A stretch of 64,000 nt of DNA from an uncultured Draconibacterium sp. (GCF_963677575.1 NZ_OY782038.1:3165501-3229500); one strand, 5' to 3'. Counted from the stretch's first letter, positions 24,384-33,633 are shown. The notes: generated by a model not told the origin, from the letters alone. A program made the numbers and translations.

Positions 24384-25143
24384 GATTGCTTCGGTCGTTA
24401 CTCCCTTGCAAAGACAAGGTTTGAAGCTGAAAGAAGGCAGCGGACAATTAACTTGTTCATTCCGGCACGATTGCCTACTGTCCGCTGCCCAATACATCTC
24501 ATTACCGCAGTCATTGCGAGCGCAGCGAAGCAATCTAATAACAGTAAACCTCCACGTAAATGTCCATAAGATCTGGAAATGTTGCACGAAGACAGATTGC
24601 TTCGGTCGTTATACTCCCTCGCAATGACAACATTTGAAGTTTGAAAAAGCCAGCGGACATCTGACATACTCATCACGGCACGATTAACTCCTGTCCGCTG
24701 CCTGATACATCTCATTACCGCAGTCATTGCGAGCGCAGCGAAGCAATCTAAAAACAGTAAACCTCCACGTAAATGTCGATAAGATCTGAGAATGATGTGC
24801 AAATGTGAGATTGCTTCAGTCGTTATACTCCTTCGCAATGACAAAACTTGAATATAAGTTAGGCAGCGGACAATTAACTTGTTCATCCGGGCGCGATTGC
24901 CTACTGTCCGCTGCCCAATACACCTATTATAAACGTCATTGCGAACCGACGAAGGAGGTGAAGCAATCTAAATTAAATAAAGAATACTTCAATTGAAAAA
25001 GATTACTTCGGTCGTTCCTCCCTCGTAATGACATTAATTTATTATTGAAATGGCAGCGGACAACAATCATAGTAGTTCCAGCATATTTACTCCTGTCCGC
25101 TGCCCCCATAAGCCTTGTCACTGCGGCGTAACAGAAGCAATCT
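24384..25143. repeat. Cluster of four nested-palindrome repeats
   Basis: Units lie at 24384-24536, 24594-24749, 24808-24969 and 25000-25143. Each has outer arms of the AGATTGCTTCGGTCGTT / GCGAAGCAATCT type and inner arms GGCAGCGGACA / TGTCCGCTGCC, with the conserved phrase CGGCACGATT or similar before the inner right arm. Units 1 and 2 are followed by the same spacer (CAGTAAACCTCCACGTAAAT), showing tandem duplication. Reading frames across them are not credible genes. The last unit ends inside the stop codon of the next gene. Confidence 0.8.
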
Positions 25144-26254
25144 ATACCACCAGCTTCACTCCCGGTATTTTCCGAATCAGCCAGGCCAAGCCAAAACACA
25201 CCAACAAAGCTACCGGTGCAAGTACGATAAATTTTAACAGCTGGTTAATATCCTGCCAGCCTACAAAAAGGGCACTTATTCCCACAATTACAGGTGGGTG
25301 GATAATATAAACACCATAAGCGCTTCCTGACAATTGCTTCGCTACACCGCCTTGCCGGTTGAAATATTTTTTTGCCATACCAAACAGCCCGATAATCATA
25401 GCCACACAGACCAGTTGCTCCCAAATGGCCCAGGCAAAACTCTGCCAGCTTCCACCTCCAACAAAAACTTCTATACCCTTTTCTTTTCCACCAACATACA
25501 GCATTACCGGCAATACCAGCCAAATCATAAGTTGCGCAAAAATAAACCAGCGTTTGGCACTTTTAAAGCTGATAGCTTCGAGCCAGTTGTTGTTATAGGC
25601 AATAACTCCAAAAACGAGCATTACTATATATTGTACAAAAAACGGGAACTGCAGATTGGTAAATGGCAAACTCCACCCCACCGGTAACCACAAACGGATA
25701 ATATACTGGCTTAACCCAACAATAAATGCTGCCAGCACCAGCTTTCCGGTTCCGGGATAATTCATCTTAATCGTTCTGTCGCGGTTAAATAGCAGCAGAT
25801 AAATTGCGGTAAATATCAACAGTGTTTCTACAAACCACATGGGACCAAAACCCCAGGCGCGTGGATTAGTGAGATAACCAATAAAGGTTACGGTATCGTG
25901 GTTGATAAAATAATCGCGAATAAAATTAGTCAGCGGATTCAATATGAAATAAAAAACGACCAGAGGAATTCCCAAACGAACCAGGCGGTCTTTTATAAAC
26001 TTACCCGTTGTTTTACGTTTTAACGAGGCAGCAGTAAAATACGCCGAGATAAAAAAGAACATGCCCATAAAAAAGGCCTGGTTGGTAATGTTAAACATGG
26101 CCTGAAGTATAATCTCCGGGAATCCGGCTTCCGATTCGTTGTAATACCAGTCGCCCGGCGCTCCATAAGTGATATTGAAGTGTAATAATATAACCAGACT
26201 GATAAGAAAAATGCGGAGGTTATCGATGTAAAACAAGCGAGATGTTGATGACAT
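25142..26254 (-). CDS. Acyltransferase family 3 membrane protein
   Basis: 370 residues with about ten hydrophobic spans, matching the acyltransferase 3 family that acylates sugars, lipopolysaccharide or peptidoglycan at the inner membrane. The N-terminus RLFYIDNLRIFLISLVILLH contains the conserved R/H region (the family has an RxxD/N...H arrangement), and the end has YGVYIIHPP, another hallmark. The acceptor is unknown. The TAG stop is supplied by the edge of a nested-palindrome repeat (TAGATTGCTTC), so the original C-terminus may have been slightly different. No operon partner. Confidence 0.88.
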   Translation of the reverse strand: MSSTSRLFYIDNLRIFLISLVILLHFNITYGAPGDWYYNESEAGFPEIILQAMFNITNQAFFMGMFFFISAYFTAASLKRKTTGKFIKDRLVRLGIPLVVFYFILNPLTNFIRDYFINHDTVTFIGYLTNPRAWGFGPMWFVETLLIFTAIYLLLFNRDRTIKMNYPGTGKLVLAAFIVGLSQYIIRLWLPVGWSLPFTNLQFPFFVQYIVMLVFGVIAYNNNWLEAISFKSAKRWFIFAQLMIWLVLPVMLYVGGKEKGIEVFVGGGSWQSFAWAIWEQLVCVAMIIGLFGMAKKYFNRQGGVAKQLSGSAYGVYIIHPPVIVGISALFVGWQDINQLLKFIVLAPVALLVCFGLAWLIRKIPGVKLVV

Positions 26255-26531
26255 GGCAGTAGTAGTTTTTATATGTTTTATTCATTATAGGCTTTAACGC
26301 TATTCTTTCAGATCAGGTTCCCCGTTACACTGTGCAAAAATTACACGTATCATCCGTTTTACGAAATGATTTCGATAAACAACTGCGAATGAAGGACTAA
26401 CAATGAAAGATAAAGGATTAATGGATTTGTCTGAACGCATTTTTAAGTAGCAATCGGTACTGCAAAAAACACTTTGATAACCAATTCGATCTGATTTCGT
26501 AAAGACAAGAGTAATTCTAAAAATTAACCAA

Positions 26532-27296
26532 ATGAAAACAACAGCATTTATTGTATGTATCTTCCTGTTTATGGGAATTGTTTCACTCCAGGCACAGGAA
26601 ACACCTGTTATGCCCGAGAACTTTTTAGTTTTTGAAGAGTTTGTTCAACCTGCCGATTTGCCGGCGTTTAGAGAAGCGCAACAAGAGGCGATCGACCTCT
26701 GGAAAAAATTTGATTTCGAAGTGCCGATATTTACCTACTCAACCGACGTTAGTTCGTTTTACTGGGTAGTGCCCTTCGAGAATTTTGCAGCGTTGGACCA
26801 AATGTTTGCCAAAATGGGCGAATTAGGGAACAAAATGAAAGAAGAAGGATACAATCCCGAAGCAAAATTCCGTGATCTTTCTACCACACGCGAAACGATT
26901 ATCCACTGGGAAAAAGACCTGTCGTACCACCCCAGCGAACAAATGGGTCAATCTGCAGACAAACCTTATTGCGAATGGACTTTTTTCTATTTAAAAGCCG
27001 GCCATCAAAAAGAAATGGCTGAGGCCGTGAAAAAATACATTGAATTTAGCGAGAACATAGATGAAGAATGGAGCTGGGATTTATATAGCGTTTCCATGGG
27101 TTACGACTCTCCTTGCTGGGTGGTTATGGATCGTGGCGAAAATCCTTTGGCAATGCGTAAATTAGAATCAACACTTCAGGAAAATCATTCGGATAAATTA
27201 ACCGAGTTATGGGGAAATATACAACCACATCTCCGCAAAATGGAAGTTGTAACGGGTTGGTTCCAACCTGATTGGTCGTTGAATACTGGGCAATAA
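26532..27296 (+). CDS. Secreted protein with two similar halves, unknown function
   Basis: 254 residues with a signal peptide (MKTTAFIVCIFLFMGIVSLQ, cleavage after AQA-type residues near 21). The mature protein appears to be two related alpha/beta units: FLVFEEFVQPADLPAFREAQ...YWVVPFENFAALDQMF and CEWTFFYLKAGHQKEMAEAV...CWVVMDRGENPLAMRKL. Both follow a strand-helix-strand-strand order and a CWVV/YWVV core strand, so a duplicated dimeric alpha/beta-barrel (ferredoxin-like) fold is likely. No catalytic residues are recognised. It ends three bases before a MITE-like element. Confidence 0.68.
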   Translation: MKTTAFIVCIFLFMGIVSLQAQETPVMPENFLVFEEFVQPADLPAFREAQQEAIDLWKKFDFEVPIFTYSTDVSSFYWVVPFENFAALDQMFAKMGELGNKMKEEGYNPEAKFRDLSTTRETIIHWEKDLSYHPSEQMGQSADKPYCEWTFFYLKAGHQKEMAEAVKKYIEFSENIDEEWSWDLYSVSMGYDSPCWVVMDRGENPLAMRKLESTLQENHSDKLTELWGNIQPHLRKMEVVTGWFQPDWSLNTGQ

Positions 27297-27298
27297 TA

Positions 27299-27471
27299 TA
27301 ACGTGAGTCCGGGATAAGCTATCAATCACAGAAAGTTGTAAGTGCATTAGATTTAGGCTAAAAAAGATGCATAAATAACGGGTTATTTGAAAGGCTTTTT
27401 AGTACAAAGATGATGTGCTTTGAACTTTCCTTGAAAAGGCTTTGACAATATCTTATCCCGAATTCACGTTA
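27299..27471. repeat. MITE-like element with 20-bp terminal inverted repeats
   Basis: TAACGTGAGTCCGGGATAAG at the left and its near-perfect inverse (CTTATCCCGAATTCACGTTA) at the right differ at two positions. The flanks suggest a possible ATA duplication. The interior has no gene. It lies directly after a stop codon. Confidence 0.65.
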
Positions 27472-27479
27472 ATATAAAA

Positions 27480-27514
27480 CCGGGGCTGTATTATTTGCTT
27501 AAATACAACCCCGG
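27480..27514 (-). terminator. Terminator of the SRPBCC/lipocalin operon
   Basis: CCGGGGCTGTATT pairs with AATACAACCCCGG with one mismatch, followed on the minus strand by GTTTTATATT. It is 24 bp beyond the stop at 27538. Confidence 0.65.
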
Positions 27515-27537
27515 CCTTAAAGGCTTCAGTATTATAA

Positions 27538-28002
27538 TCACTTCGCCGGAAATATATGCTCCATCGCCTTTTTGCGGTAATCGAAAATCTCCTCCAGCTT
27601 TTTGCGAATAACCAGTGTGTTTGCCAATTGCCCAAGAACACCCAGTGGCAGACTGTAACTAACAATGTCTTTCATCAACACTCCGTTATCCACCGCCTCA
27701 ATGTGATGCTCGTGATGCCAGAGTTTATACGGCCCCACGCGCTGCTCATCAACAAAGTATTTGTGGGGCACAACGTGCGTAATTTCGGTTACCCAGGTGG
27801 TAGGAATTCCGAACAGCGGCCGAACGGTGTAGGCAATAATCATCCCTTCGTAAGCAGAGTCGGGCAAATCGGGCGTGCGAATATCAAAACCCATATAGCG
27901 AGGGGTTATCCTTTTAAGGTTTTGTGGCATTGAAATAAAGGCCCAGACCTCCTCAATTGTACTATTTATTAGTTGTTCGCGTCGAAATTGATAAAATGCC
28001 AT
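27538..28002 (-). CDS. SRPBCC family protein
   Basis: 154 residues with the START/Bet v1-like SRPBCC layout: an opening INSTIEEVWAFISMPQNLKR, central strands (YTVRPLFGIPTTWVTEITHV, FVDEQRVGPYKLWHHEH) and a long C-terminal helix (VIRKKLEEIFDYRKKAME). Such proteins bind hydrophobic ligands in a deep cavity; the ligand is unknown. It has the HHEH motif and the R-VGPYKLW phrase typical of the CoxG-like/cyclase subgroup. The upstream lipocalin stop is two bases before this ATG, so the two genes form an operon. Confidence 0.83.
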   Translation of the reverse strand: MAFYQFRREQLINSTIEEVWAFISMPQNLKRITPRYMGFDIRTPDLPDSAYEGMIIAYTVRPLFGIPTTWVTEITHVVPHKYFVDEQRVGPYKLWHHEHHIEAVDNGVLMKDIVSYSLPLGVLGQLANTLVIRKKLEEIFDYRKKAMEHIFPAK

Positions 28003-28004
28003 GG

Positions 28005-28595
28005 CTAACTGTTTTTCTTTTGTTTCACTTTAATAAGTACTGAAGTATCGTAACCACGATCGGCAATACGTTTTAACAAATTGTTGTACACCGCAGGTTC
28101 CATTTGTGGTGTCCGGCTCAATATCCACAGGTATTTATCTGTACTGCTGCCAATTACTGCCCACTGGTAATCCTTATCCAGTTCCAGCACGTAATAATCG
28201 CCGTAAAATATCCAGAAAAAGGAGACCTTTAGTTTGGCCGGTTTATTTTCCGGATCGGGAATTTTTGCTTTACCAATAGCTTCAGAATATTCGCCGTCAA
28301 GGGTGTTTTTGTAACCACTGTTCACGACCTTAATTTTGCCATCAGGACGCATAGAATAATTGGCGGTAACTCCCACCAACCCTCGCTCAAAACGATGATC
28401 GTAACGGACAATCTCGTACCAGGTTCCCAGGTATCTTTGGATATCCAGTTCATTAACTACACTGTTATCAATCATTTGTTTTTGTCCGGAACAGCCGGTA
28501 AATAAACCAGTTGTTATTAAGCTAATAAGTACCAGCAACAGATGGCAATAGCTCTGGAATGTTGTTCTTTTCTTTATTATCTCTTGTTTAATCAT
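28005..28595 (-). CDS. Lipocalin family lipoprotein (Blc-like)
   Basis: About 196 residues from the ATG at 28595; an upstream ATG at 28616 is also possible. A lipoprotein signal with lipobox LFTGC is present, then the lipocalin opening LGTWYEIVRYDHRFERG (the GxW motif), and then VGVTANYSMRPDGKIKV and KVSFFWIFYGDYYVLELD, which closely follow the bacterial Blc lipocalins. The conserved late motif TPQM and a C-terminal helix are present. It probably carries lipids at the outer membrane. It shares an operon with the SRPBCC gene. Confidence 0.88.
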   Translation of the reverse strand: MIKQEIIKKRTTFQSYCHLLLVLISLITTGLFTGCSGQKQMIDNSVVNELDIQRYLGTWYEIVRYDHRFERGLVGVTANYSMRPDGKIKVVNSGYKNTLDGEYSEAIGKAKIPDPENKPAKLKVSFFWIFYGDYYVLELDKDYQWAVIGSSTDKYLWILSRTPQMEPAVYNNLLKRIADRGYDTSVLIKVKQKKNS

Positions 28596-28616
28596 ATATC
28601 TAAAAACACTAAACAA

Positions 28617-28965
28617 AGTGTTTGGTTCGGTTGAAATGTTACGATTAGAAAATTATAATCGTATACCTGTTCTTGAATTTAATTTTGAACCAGAAGTAAG
28701 TGAAAACCAGCCAACAAATATTCTGGCTACCTAAAATAAAACAGAAAGGAAAAGTTTATATTTGCGTTGAGGCTAACATTTAATCCGGTTCTGAACAGGT
28801 GCGAACAATGAGGAAGATTGAGCATCTGGCAGGAATAATTCGAATATAGGAACACGATCAAAAACAACAATTTTGAATAACAAATAGGAGGATAAACGCA
28901 GTCTGGAGACAATTGTTTTCTGAATGTGAGTGCCTAAATTAACACAACATAAAACCAATAAACTA
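28617..28965. other. Intergenic region with candidate promoter
   Basis: No gene recognised. A TATATTTG box at 28757-28764 (plus strand) matches the Bacteroidota -7 consensus and could serve the downstream lipoprotein gene through a 200-nt leader. There is no clear TTG at -33. Confidence 0.4.
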
Positions 28966-30816
28966 ATGCAACGAAAACTTTTAAGCGTACTGATCATTCT
29001 TGCCTTTCTTTCAGGATGTGCGTACAGCCCCGAAGGAGAACATTTTGTGGAATTAGATCAGACCGGTACACCACCCGCTGTTGAGGTAGAGCTGAATTTC
29101 GATACCGATACCCTTTACATTAATAACAACGACTGGATCATGTTTAGTTATAAAAAAAACGGCGATAAAGTAAACTGGGCACGGTTTATTATCGACGGGC
29201 AGGAGACCAGTCCCAACGATGAGCAACATGGAGGAGTGGAACTGTATTTTTATTTCCCGGGGTTTGAGCCAGGGATTCACTCGCTAAGCATGCAACTTTA
29301 TACCCAATCAGGTACCGGAAGTATTGCCGATAAAACCGGAGCTGAAGGATTCCTCTTACAAAAAGACTGGGTACTTATTATTGTTGATGATTCAAAAATT
29401 TCTCCGAATGTTGTGGATACTACCTTCGAAAATGGATTGTTAATGCTACACTGGGAGAAATACAAAGGATTGAATTTTGAGAACTACAAGGTATACAAAT
29501 ATGTTCAGCCAACGGCTTTACCCGATCAGTTAGTTACCACCGTTACCGATCAGCATCAGACTTCTGTAATTGATCCAAACTATCATGGCGAAAACTCGAT
29601 TTATTATGTAAGGGTAAACGACCGTTATCGCGGAAGTTCCATTCAGATTGAAGGCCCGATGCCTTCGCTTAGTGCCACCAATAACGCCGAAGGGAACATT
29701 GTGTTGCACTGGGAGAAACCTCCTTTCTGGTCGGCCCTAAAAGGCTATCGTATTCTGGATAACGACATTTCGTGGACAAGTTCGGGTTTTGTCCCGCTTT
29801 ATATGATCGATAATCCGCAGGTAGATTCGTTTGTTATTGCCGATGAATGGTTTGGGTTTAAACGCAGTTTCTGGTTGCAGATGGATCCGGCAGGAACGTC
29901 TTATGTTGAAAACTGGATCCGCCCGGTTCAATTGGCTTCGCAGGTACAGGCAAGTTATGGGCAGCAGTCGCCGCAATTTCTTTGGGCGCAAACCGGCACT
30001 GAAAATAAAATTTACCTGCTGGGTTATGCGGGTTACGACGGCCTGAGTGTCATCAATACTGAAACCATGGAAAGAGAATTTCCAGATAATGTTCCCGACC
30101 TTTTTCGTATTTATGTTTCGTCGAACAATAAATACCTGACGGGGAGAGAGCGCAATGGCAACAATATTTTCCTCTTTGACATATCTCATCCGGTAAACAA
30201 CAAAACCATTGATATGGACAGTCAATTTTCAGATTTCGGCCACCTGGTTTCAGTATCCGACAAAGGAACCGGAATTATTCTTTCGGGACAAACAGCAGTA
30301 TTATACAATTTTGTAGACGAAAAGATTCTGGCAGAACGACCGCTGAATTACAATGGTCTTCACAAAAACCACATCTCGGGCGATGGCAATTATTTTGCCC
30401 TTGAAACCGATGGCGGCTATTCCTGGTATTCATGCGAAAACAATAACATAACAGAGCTGGAAAACATTAAACAGGCAGAGAGCGGTATCCGTTTTACAGA
30501 TTTTATCCCCGGTGAACAAACCCACGTGGTGGTGGCAACATATGACCATGCAAGCGTTTACAATTGCAAAACACAGGAACTATTGTTTCGCTCTGAATTT
30601 GAATCGGGTGTAGAAACAACGGTGAGCCATGTGGTAAAAAGCAGTGGAGAGCTTTTTATTTTGGAGGGAGAGAATATGGTTTTACTGGATCTTGAAAACG
30701 ACAAACATACCTTTCTGGGAAAAACAAAGGAAGATAGCTGGTGGGAACTGGTATACAACAACGGGCAAATTTTGTGGAACGAAGGAAGAAGATTGAACGT
30801 AAGCGATAAACTTTAA
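28966..30816 (+). CDS. Large lipoprotein with fibronectin-like and propeller-like regions
   Basis: 616 residues from the ATG at 28966 (MQRKLLSVLIILAFLSGC, lipobox LSGC). The N-terminal third has immunoglobulin/fibronectin type III-like strands and two HWEKxxG-like repeats (LHWEKYKGLNFENYKVY, LHWEKPPFWSALKGYRI). The rest resembles a WD-type beta-propeller (repeats ending FLFDIS, VLYNFVDEK, VYNCKTQELLF, VLLDLEND). It is surface or periplasmic. No enzyme motif is seen. The start was placed at the lipoprotein signal rather than an upstream ATG at 28930. The next gene follows after 5 bp, so both are one operon. Confidence 0.75.
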   Translation: MQRKLLSVLIILAFLSGCAYSPEGEHFVELDQTGTPPAVEVELNFDTDTLYINNNDWIMFSYKKNGDKVNWARFIIDGQETSPNDEQHGGVELYFYFPGFEPGIHSLSMQLYTQSGTGSIADKTGAEGFLLQKDWVLIIVDDSKISPNVVDTTFENGLLMLHWEKYKGLNFENYKVYKYVQPTALPDQLVTTVTDQHQTSVIDPNYHGENSIYYVRVNDRYRGSSIQIEGPMPSLSATNNAEGNIVLHWEKPPFWSALKGYRILDNDISWTSSGFVPLYMIDNPQVDSFVIADEWFGFKRSFWLQMDPAGTSYVENWIRPVQLASQVQASYGQQSPQFLWAQTGTENKIYLLGYAGYDGLSVINTETMEREFPDNVPDLFRIYVSSNNKYLTGRERNGNNIFLFDISHPVNNKTIDMDSQFSDFGHLVSVSDKGTGIILSGQTAVLYNFVDEKILAERPLNYNGLHKNHISGDGNYFALETDGGYSWYSCENNNITELENIKQAESGIRFTDFIPGEQTHVVVATYDHASVYNCKTQELLFRSEFESGVETTVSHVVKSSGELFILEGENMVLLDLENDKHTFLGKTKEDSWWELVYNNGQILWNEGRRLNVSDKL

Positions 30817-30821
30817 GAATT

Positions 30822-31532
30822 ATGAGAAATCTGTTGAAAATAAACATCATACTTTGTTTTGTATTTTTTACAAACCTTGCCATGGCTCAAAAACTGATGT
30901 TGGGATTGGGAGGAGGTTATGCCACTTTCGATATGAGTGATACCCGGTCTTACAACGAATGGGTGAAAGACAACCTGCCTTTTAGTCCTGCACTTACCGA
31001 CGATTTTCCCGGCTGGTATTATTTTTCCGGAGAAGCCTTGTACAGTTTGCCCAAAACACTTGCATTTGGCGTAAAACTGTCGTCTACCTCTACCGGTTCT
31101 CGTCTTCACCTGTCCGATTATTCAGGCGAATATACCTTCGAGAATAAACAGAATGTTTGGTTTGCCGGTGTAAAAACTTTATTAGGAAAAGCACCTGGGC
31201 AACAAAGTGGCCTTTGCTTTTCAATGGAGGCCGGTGCTTCTTTTAGCTCAATGACTTTTGAGGAAGAATTACATGTATATGAACAGCAACAAACAGATAC
31301 CGAAGATTTTAGTGCAATTGGTTTTTATGCTGAACCGGGCTTAACCTACCTGCGAAACATTGACAAAAACCTTATTTTATCTGGAAACGTATCCTATCAC
31401 GTGAATTTTGGAAAAGGTTATCACATTCAGGGTGAATCCGACATGGAAATCATTCATCCTGAAACGAATGAGAAAATTAAGCCTCAATGGGATGGTTTCC
31501 GCGCCGGAATAATAATTTACTGGAGTTTGTAG
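30822..31532 (+). CDS. Outer-membrane beta-barrel protein
   Basis: 236 residues. A signal peptide (MRNLLKINIILCFVFFTNLA, cut near MAQ) is followed by glycine/aromatic alternating strands (LMLGLGGGYATFDM, WYYFSGEALYSL, LSGNVSYHVNFGKG) and a terminal strand ending in aromatic residues (FRAGIIIYWSL). This matches small PorT/OmpA-like barrels of Bacteroidota. It lies 5 bp after the large lipoprotein, suggesting a paired surface complex. The role is unknown. Confidence 0.75.
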   Translation: MRNLLKINIILCFVFFTNLAMAQKLMLGLGGGYATFDMSDTRSYNEWVKDNLPFSPALTDDFPGWYYFSGEALYSLPKTLAFGVKLSSTSTGSRLHLSDYSGEYTFENKQNVWFAGVKTLLGKAPGQQSGLCFSMEAGASFSSMTFEEELHVYEQQQTDTEDFSAIGFYAEPGLTYLRNIDKNLILSGNVSYHVNFGKGYHIQGESDMEIIHPETNEKIKPQWDGFRAGIIIYWSL

Positions 31533-31613
31533 TTATTTCCTGATTCTGAAATTTTTATATCTTCGCGGCGTAATAACCACGTGTTCTTGATAACCACGTA
31601 AAAAACAAGAGAA

Positions 31614-32306
31614 ATGAAAAATAAAGTATCCGTTCTGTTTATGCTTGCAGGTATTCTTTTCGCCACCTGCTTATTGATTTCCAACATTCTTGCTTCAAAA
31701 ATTATGATGATCGGTCCGTGGTCGGCACCCGCCGGAGTATTGATCTTTCCGCTGGCATATATCATTAACGATGTGCTGGTTGAAGTGTGGGGTTACCAGA
31801 AAACCCGCCTGATAATTTGGGCAGGATTTGGAGTGAATGTGCTTGCCGTGCTGTTCTTTACACTGGCAATTGCAGTAAATGCTGCACCGTTCTGGGAGAA
31901 TCAGGATGCCTTTGCAACTGTTTTGGGCAGTACCCCGCGAATTGTAGCAGCCAGTATGTTGGCTTACCTGATGGGTTCGTTCCTGAATGCTTACGTAATG
32001 AGCAAGTTTAAAGTACTTACCAAGGGAAAAGGTTTTTCCATACGCGCCGTTGTTTCAACGCTTGTTGGCGAAGGTGCCGATTCGGCTATTTTTATTACCA
32101 TTGCTTTTGCCGGATTATTCCCGGTAAATGCTTTAATTACCATGATCATTACTCAGGCGATCATTAAAACCGTATACGAAATTGCCGTACTTCCACTTAC
32201 CATTTGGGTAGTTAGTAAAGTAAAAAAACTGGAAGGTATCGATACTTACGATTACCAAATCTCTTATAACCCGTTTAGGCTGAAGGTTGAAGGATTGAAG
32301 GATTGA
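31614..32306 (+). CDS. Queuosine precursor transporter (YhhQ/VUT family)
   Basis: 230 residues with about six membrane spans, matching the YhhQ family that imports queuosine precursors across the inner membrane. The pattern includes LLISNILASKIM at the N-terminus, GVLIFPLAYIINDVLVEVWG (the family signature) and GEGADSAIFITIAFAG. A frameshift-free complete gene. It precedes queC and queF on the same strand, separated by 80 bp of low-complexity GATTGAAG-like sequence. With those neighbours, salvage plus de novo 7-deazaguanine synthesis is indicated. Confidence 0.88.
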   Translation: MKNKVSVLFMLAGILFATCLLISNILASKIMMIGPWSAPAGVLIFPLAYIINDVLVEVWGYQKTRLIIWAGFGVNVLAVLFFTLAIAVNAAPFWENQDAFATVLGSTPRIVAASMLAYLMGSFLNAYVMSKFKVLTKGKGFSIRAVVSTLVGEGADSAIFITIAFAGLFPVNALITMIITQAIIKTVYEIAVLPLTIWVVSKVKKLEGIDTYDYQISYNPFRLKVEGLKD

Positions 32307-32386
32307 GAAACTGTAGAATTGAAGGACTGATTTATGAATGTGTGAATGCAGAAATGCAAGAATGATTTAATAAATTTTAGGCAAAA

Positions 32387-33076
32387 ATGACTTCAACAAC
32401 TAATATTGATAAGAAAAAAGCGCTGGTGGTTTTTTCGGGCGGACAGGATTCTACCACCTGCCTGTTTTGGGCAAAACGAGAATTCGACGAGGTATATGCC
32501 ATTGCATTTAACTATGGTCAGCGCCACGCCATTGAACTGGAATCGGCAAAAGCAATAGCCGAAAAAGCCGGTGTGCCTTTGCAGGTATTTCCGATGGACC
32601 TGATCTCGCAACTCAGCCAGAATTCGTTAACACACCACAGCATACAGGTGGATCGCCATAAACCGGAAGACACGCCGCCCAACACACTGGTTGAAGGCCG
32701 GAACATGTTGTTTTTAACTTATGCTGCCATTTTTGCCAAGGTGCACAACATACATAACCTGGTAACAGGTGTAGGTCAGGCCGATTTTAGCGGCTACCCC
32801 GATTGCCGTAATGATTTTATCGTGTCGCTGAATGAAACACTGAACCTGTCGATGGATTATCCGTATCAGATTCATACACCGCTGATGTGGAAGAACAAAA
32901 GCGAGATATGGCAACTGGCCGATGAGTTGGGTGTTCTGGAACTGGTACAAAACGAAACCGTTACCTGTTACAACGGCGTGAAAGGAAAAGGATGTGGCAA
33001 ATGCCCGGCTTGTGAGTTGCGAAATAAGGGGTTGGAATTGTATTTAAAAAGAAGGACTGAAGGATTGAAGAGCTGA
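32387..33076 (+). CDS. queC: 7-cyano-7-deazaguanine synthase QueC
   Basis: 229 residues. It converts 7-carboxy-7-deazaguanine to preQ0 using ATP and ammonia. The PP-loop motif SGGQDSTTC is at about residues 17-25. GQADFSGYPDCR and the zinc-binding cysteine set at the C-terminus (CYNGVKGKGCGKCPACELR) complete the family signature. It belongs to the queuosine block with the transporter upstream and queF downstream. The spacing of 80-86 bp on either side with palindromic repeats means it might be transcribed separately. Confidence 0.95.
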   Translation: MTSTTNIDKKKALVVFSGGQDSTTCLFWAKREFDEVYAIAFNYGQRHAIELESAKAIAEKAGVPLQVFPMDLISQLSQNSLTHHSIQVDRHKPEDTPPNTLVEGRNMLFLTYAAIFAKVHNIHNLVTGVGQADFSGYPDCRNDFIVSLNETLNLSMDYPYQIHTPLMWKNKSEIWQLADELGVLELVQNETVTCYNGVKGKGCGKCPACELRNKGLELYLKRRTEGLKS

Positions 33077-33090
33077 GGGATTGAATACCT

Positions 33091-33145
33091 GTCACACTGA
33101 GCGAAGTCGAAGACTGAATAACACTTCGACTTCGCTCAGTGTGAC
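33091..33145. repeat. Perfect 22-bp inverted repeat between queC and queF
   Basis: GTCACACTGAGCGAAGTCGAAG and its exact reverse complement flank an 11-bp loop. It is of the CTTCGACTTCGCTCAGTGTGAC-type intergenic palindrome common in Bacteroidota. It may act as a terminator or stabiliser between the two genes. Confidence 0.75.
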
Positions 33146-33162
33146 AACAAAAAAACAGAATA

Positions 33163-33633
33163 ATGAGCGAATTAAAACACCTGGGAAGCGAAACGAATTA
33201 CGATTTTAACTATCGTCCTGATGTATTGGAATCGTTTGATAACAAACACCCCGAAAATGATTATTGGGTAAAATTTAACTGTCCCGAGTTTACCAGTCTG
33301 TGCCCCATTACCGGGCAGCCCGATTTTGCGACCATTTACCTCAGTTACATCCCTGACGAAAAGCTGGTGGAAAGCAAAAGCCTGAAGCTTTATTTGTTCA
33401 GTTTCCGTAACCACGGCGCTTTTCACGAAGATTGTATCAACATTATTATGAAAGACCTGATCGCTTTGATGAATCCAAAGTACATTGAAGTATGGGGAAA
33501 ATTTCTGCCACGTGGCGGCCTCAGCATCGATCCGTTTTCAAACTATGGAAAACCTGGAACGAAATACGAAGAGATGGCCTGGTATCGTATGCAAAATCAT
33601 GATTTGAATCCGGAGAAGATTGATAACCGGTAA
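33163..33633 (+). CDS. queF: NADPH-dependent 7-cyano-7-deazaguanine reductase QueF
   Basis: 156 residues, the unimodular (YkvM-like) form of QueF that reduces preQ0 to preQ1. The active-site Cys lies in SLCPITGQPDFA. The QueF motif ESKSLKLYLFSFRNHGAFHE follows, and the C-terminal barrel half includes LPRGGLSIDPF. It stands after queC with one palindrome between. All features point to a functional enzyme. Confidence 0.95.
   Translation: MSELKHLGSETNYDFNYRPDVLESFDNKHPENDYWVKFNCPEFTSLCPITGQPDFATIYLSYIPDEKLVESKSLKLYLFSFRNHGAFHEDCINIIMKDLIALMNPKYIEVWGKFLPRGGLSIDPFSNYGKPGTKYEEMAWYRMQNHDLNPEKIDNR

Noticed and set aside
24398..24886. 162-codon minus-strand frame over the repeat cluster
   Set aside because: It spans three copies of nested-palindrome repeats and shows repeated nonsense peptides rather than a protein family.
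31533..31613. preQ1 riboswitch before the queuosine transporter gene
   Set aside because: The leader has a repeated AACCACGT and a short TCTTG/CAAGA stem, but I could not fit the conserved preQ1-I or II core.
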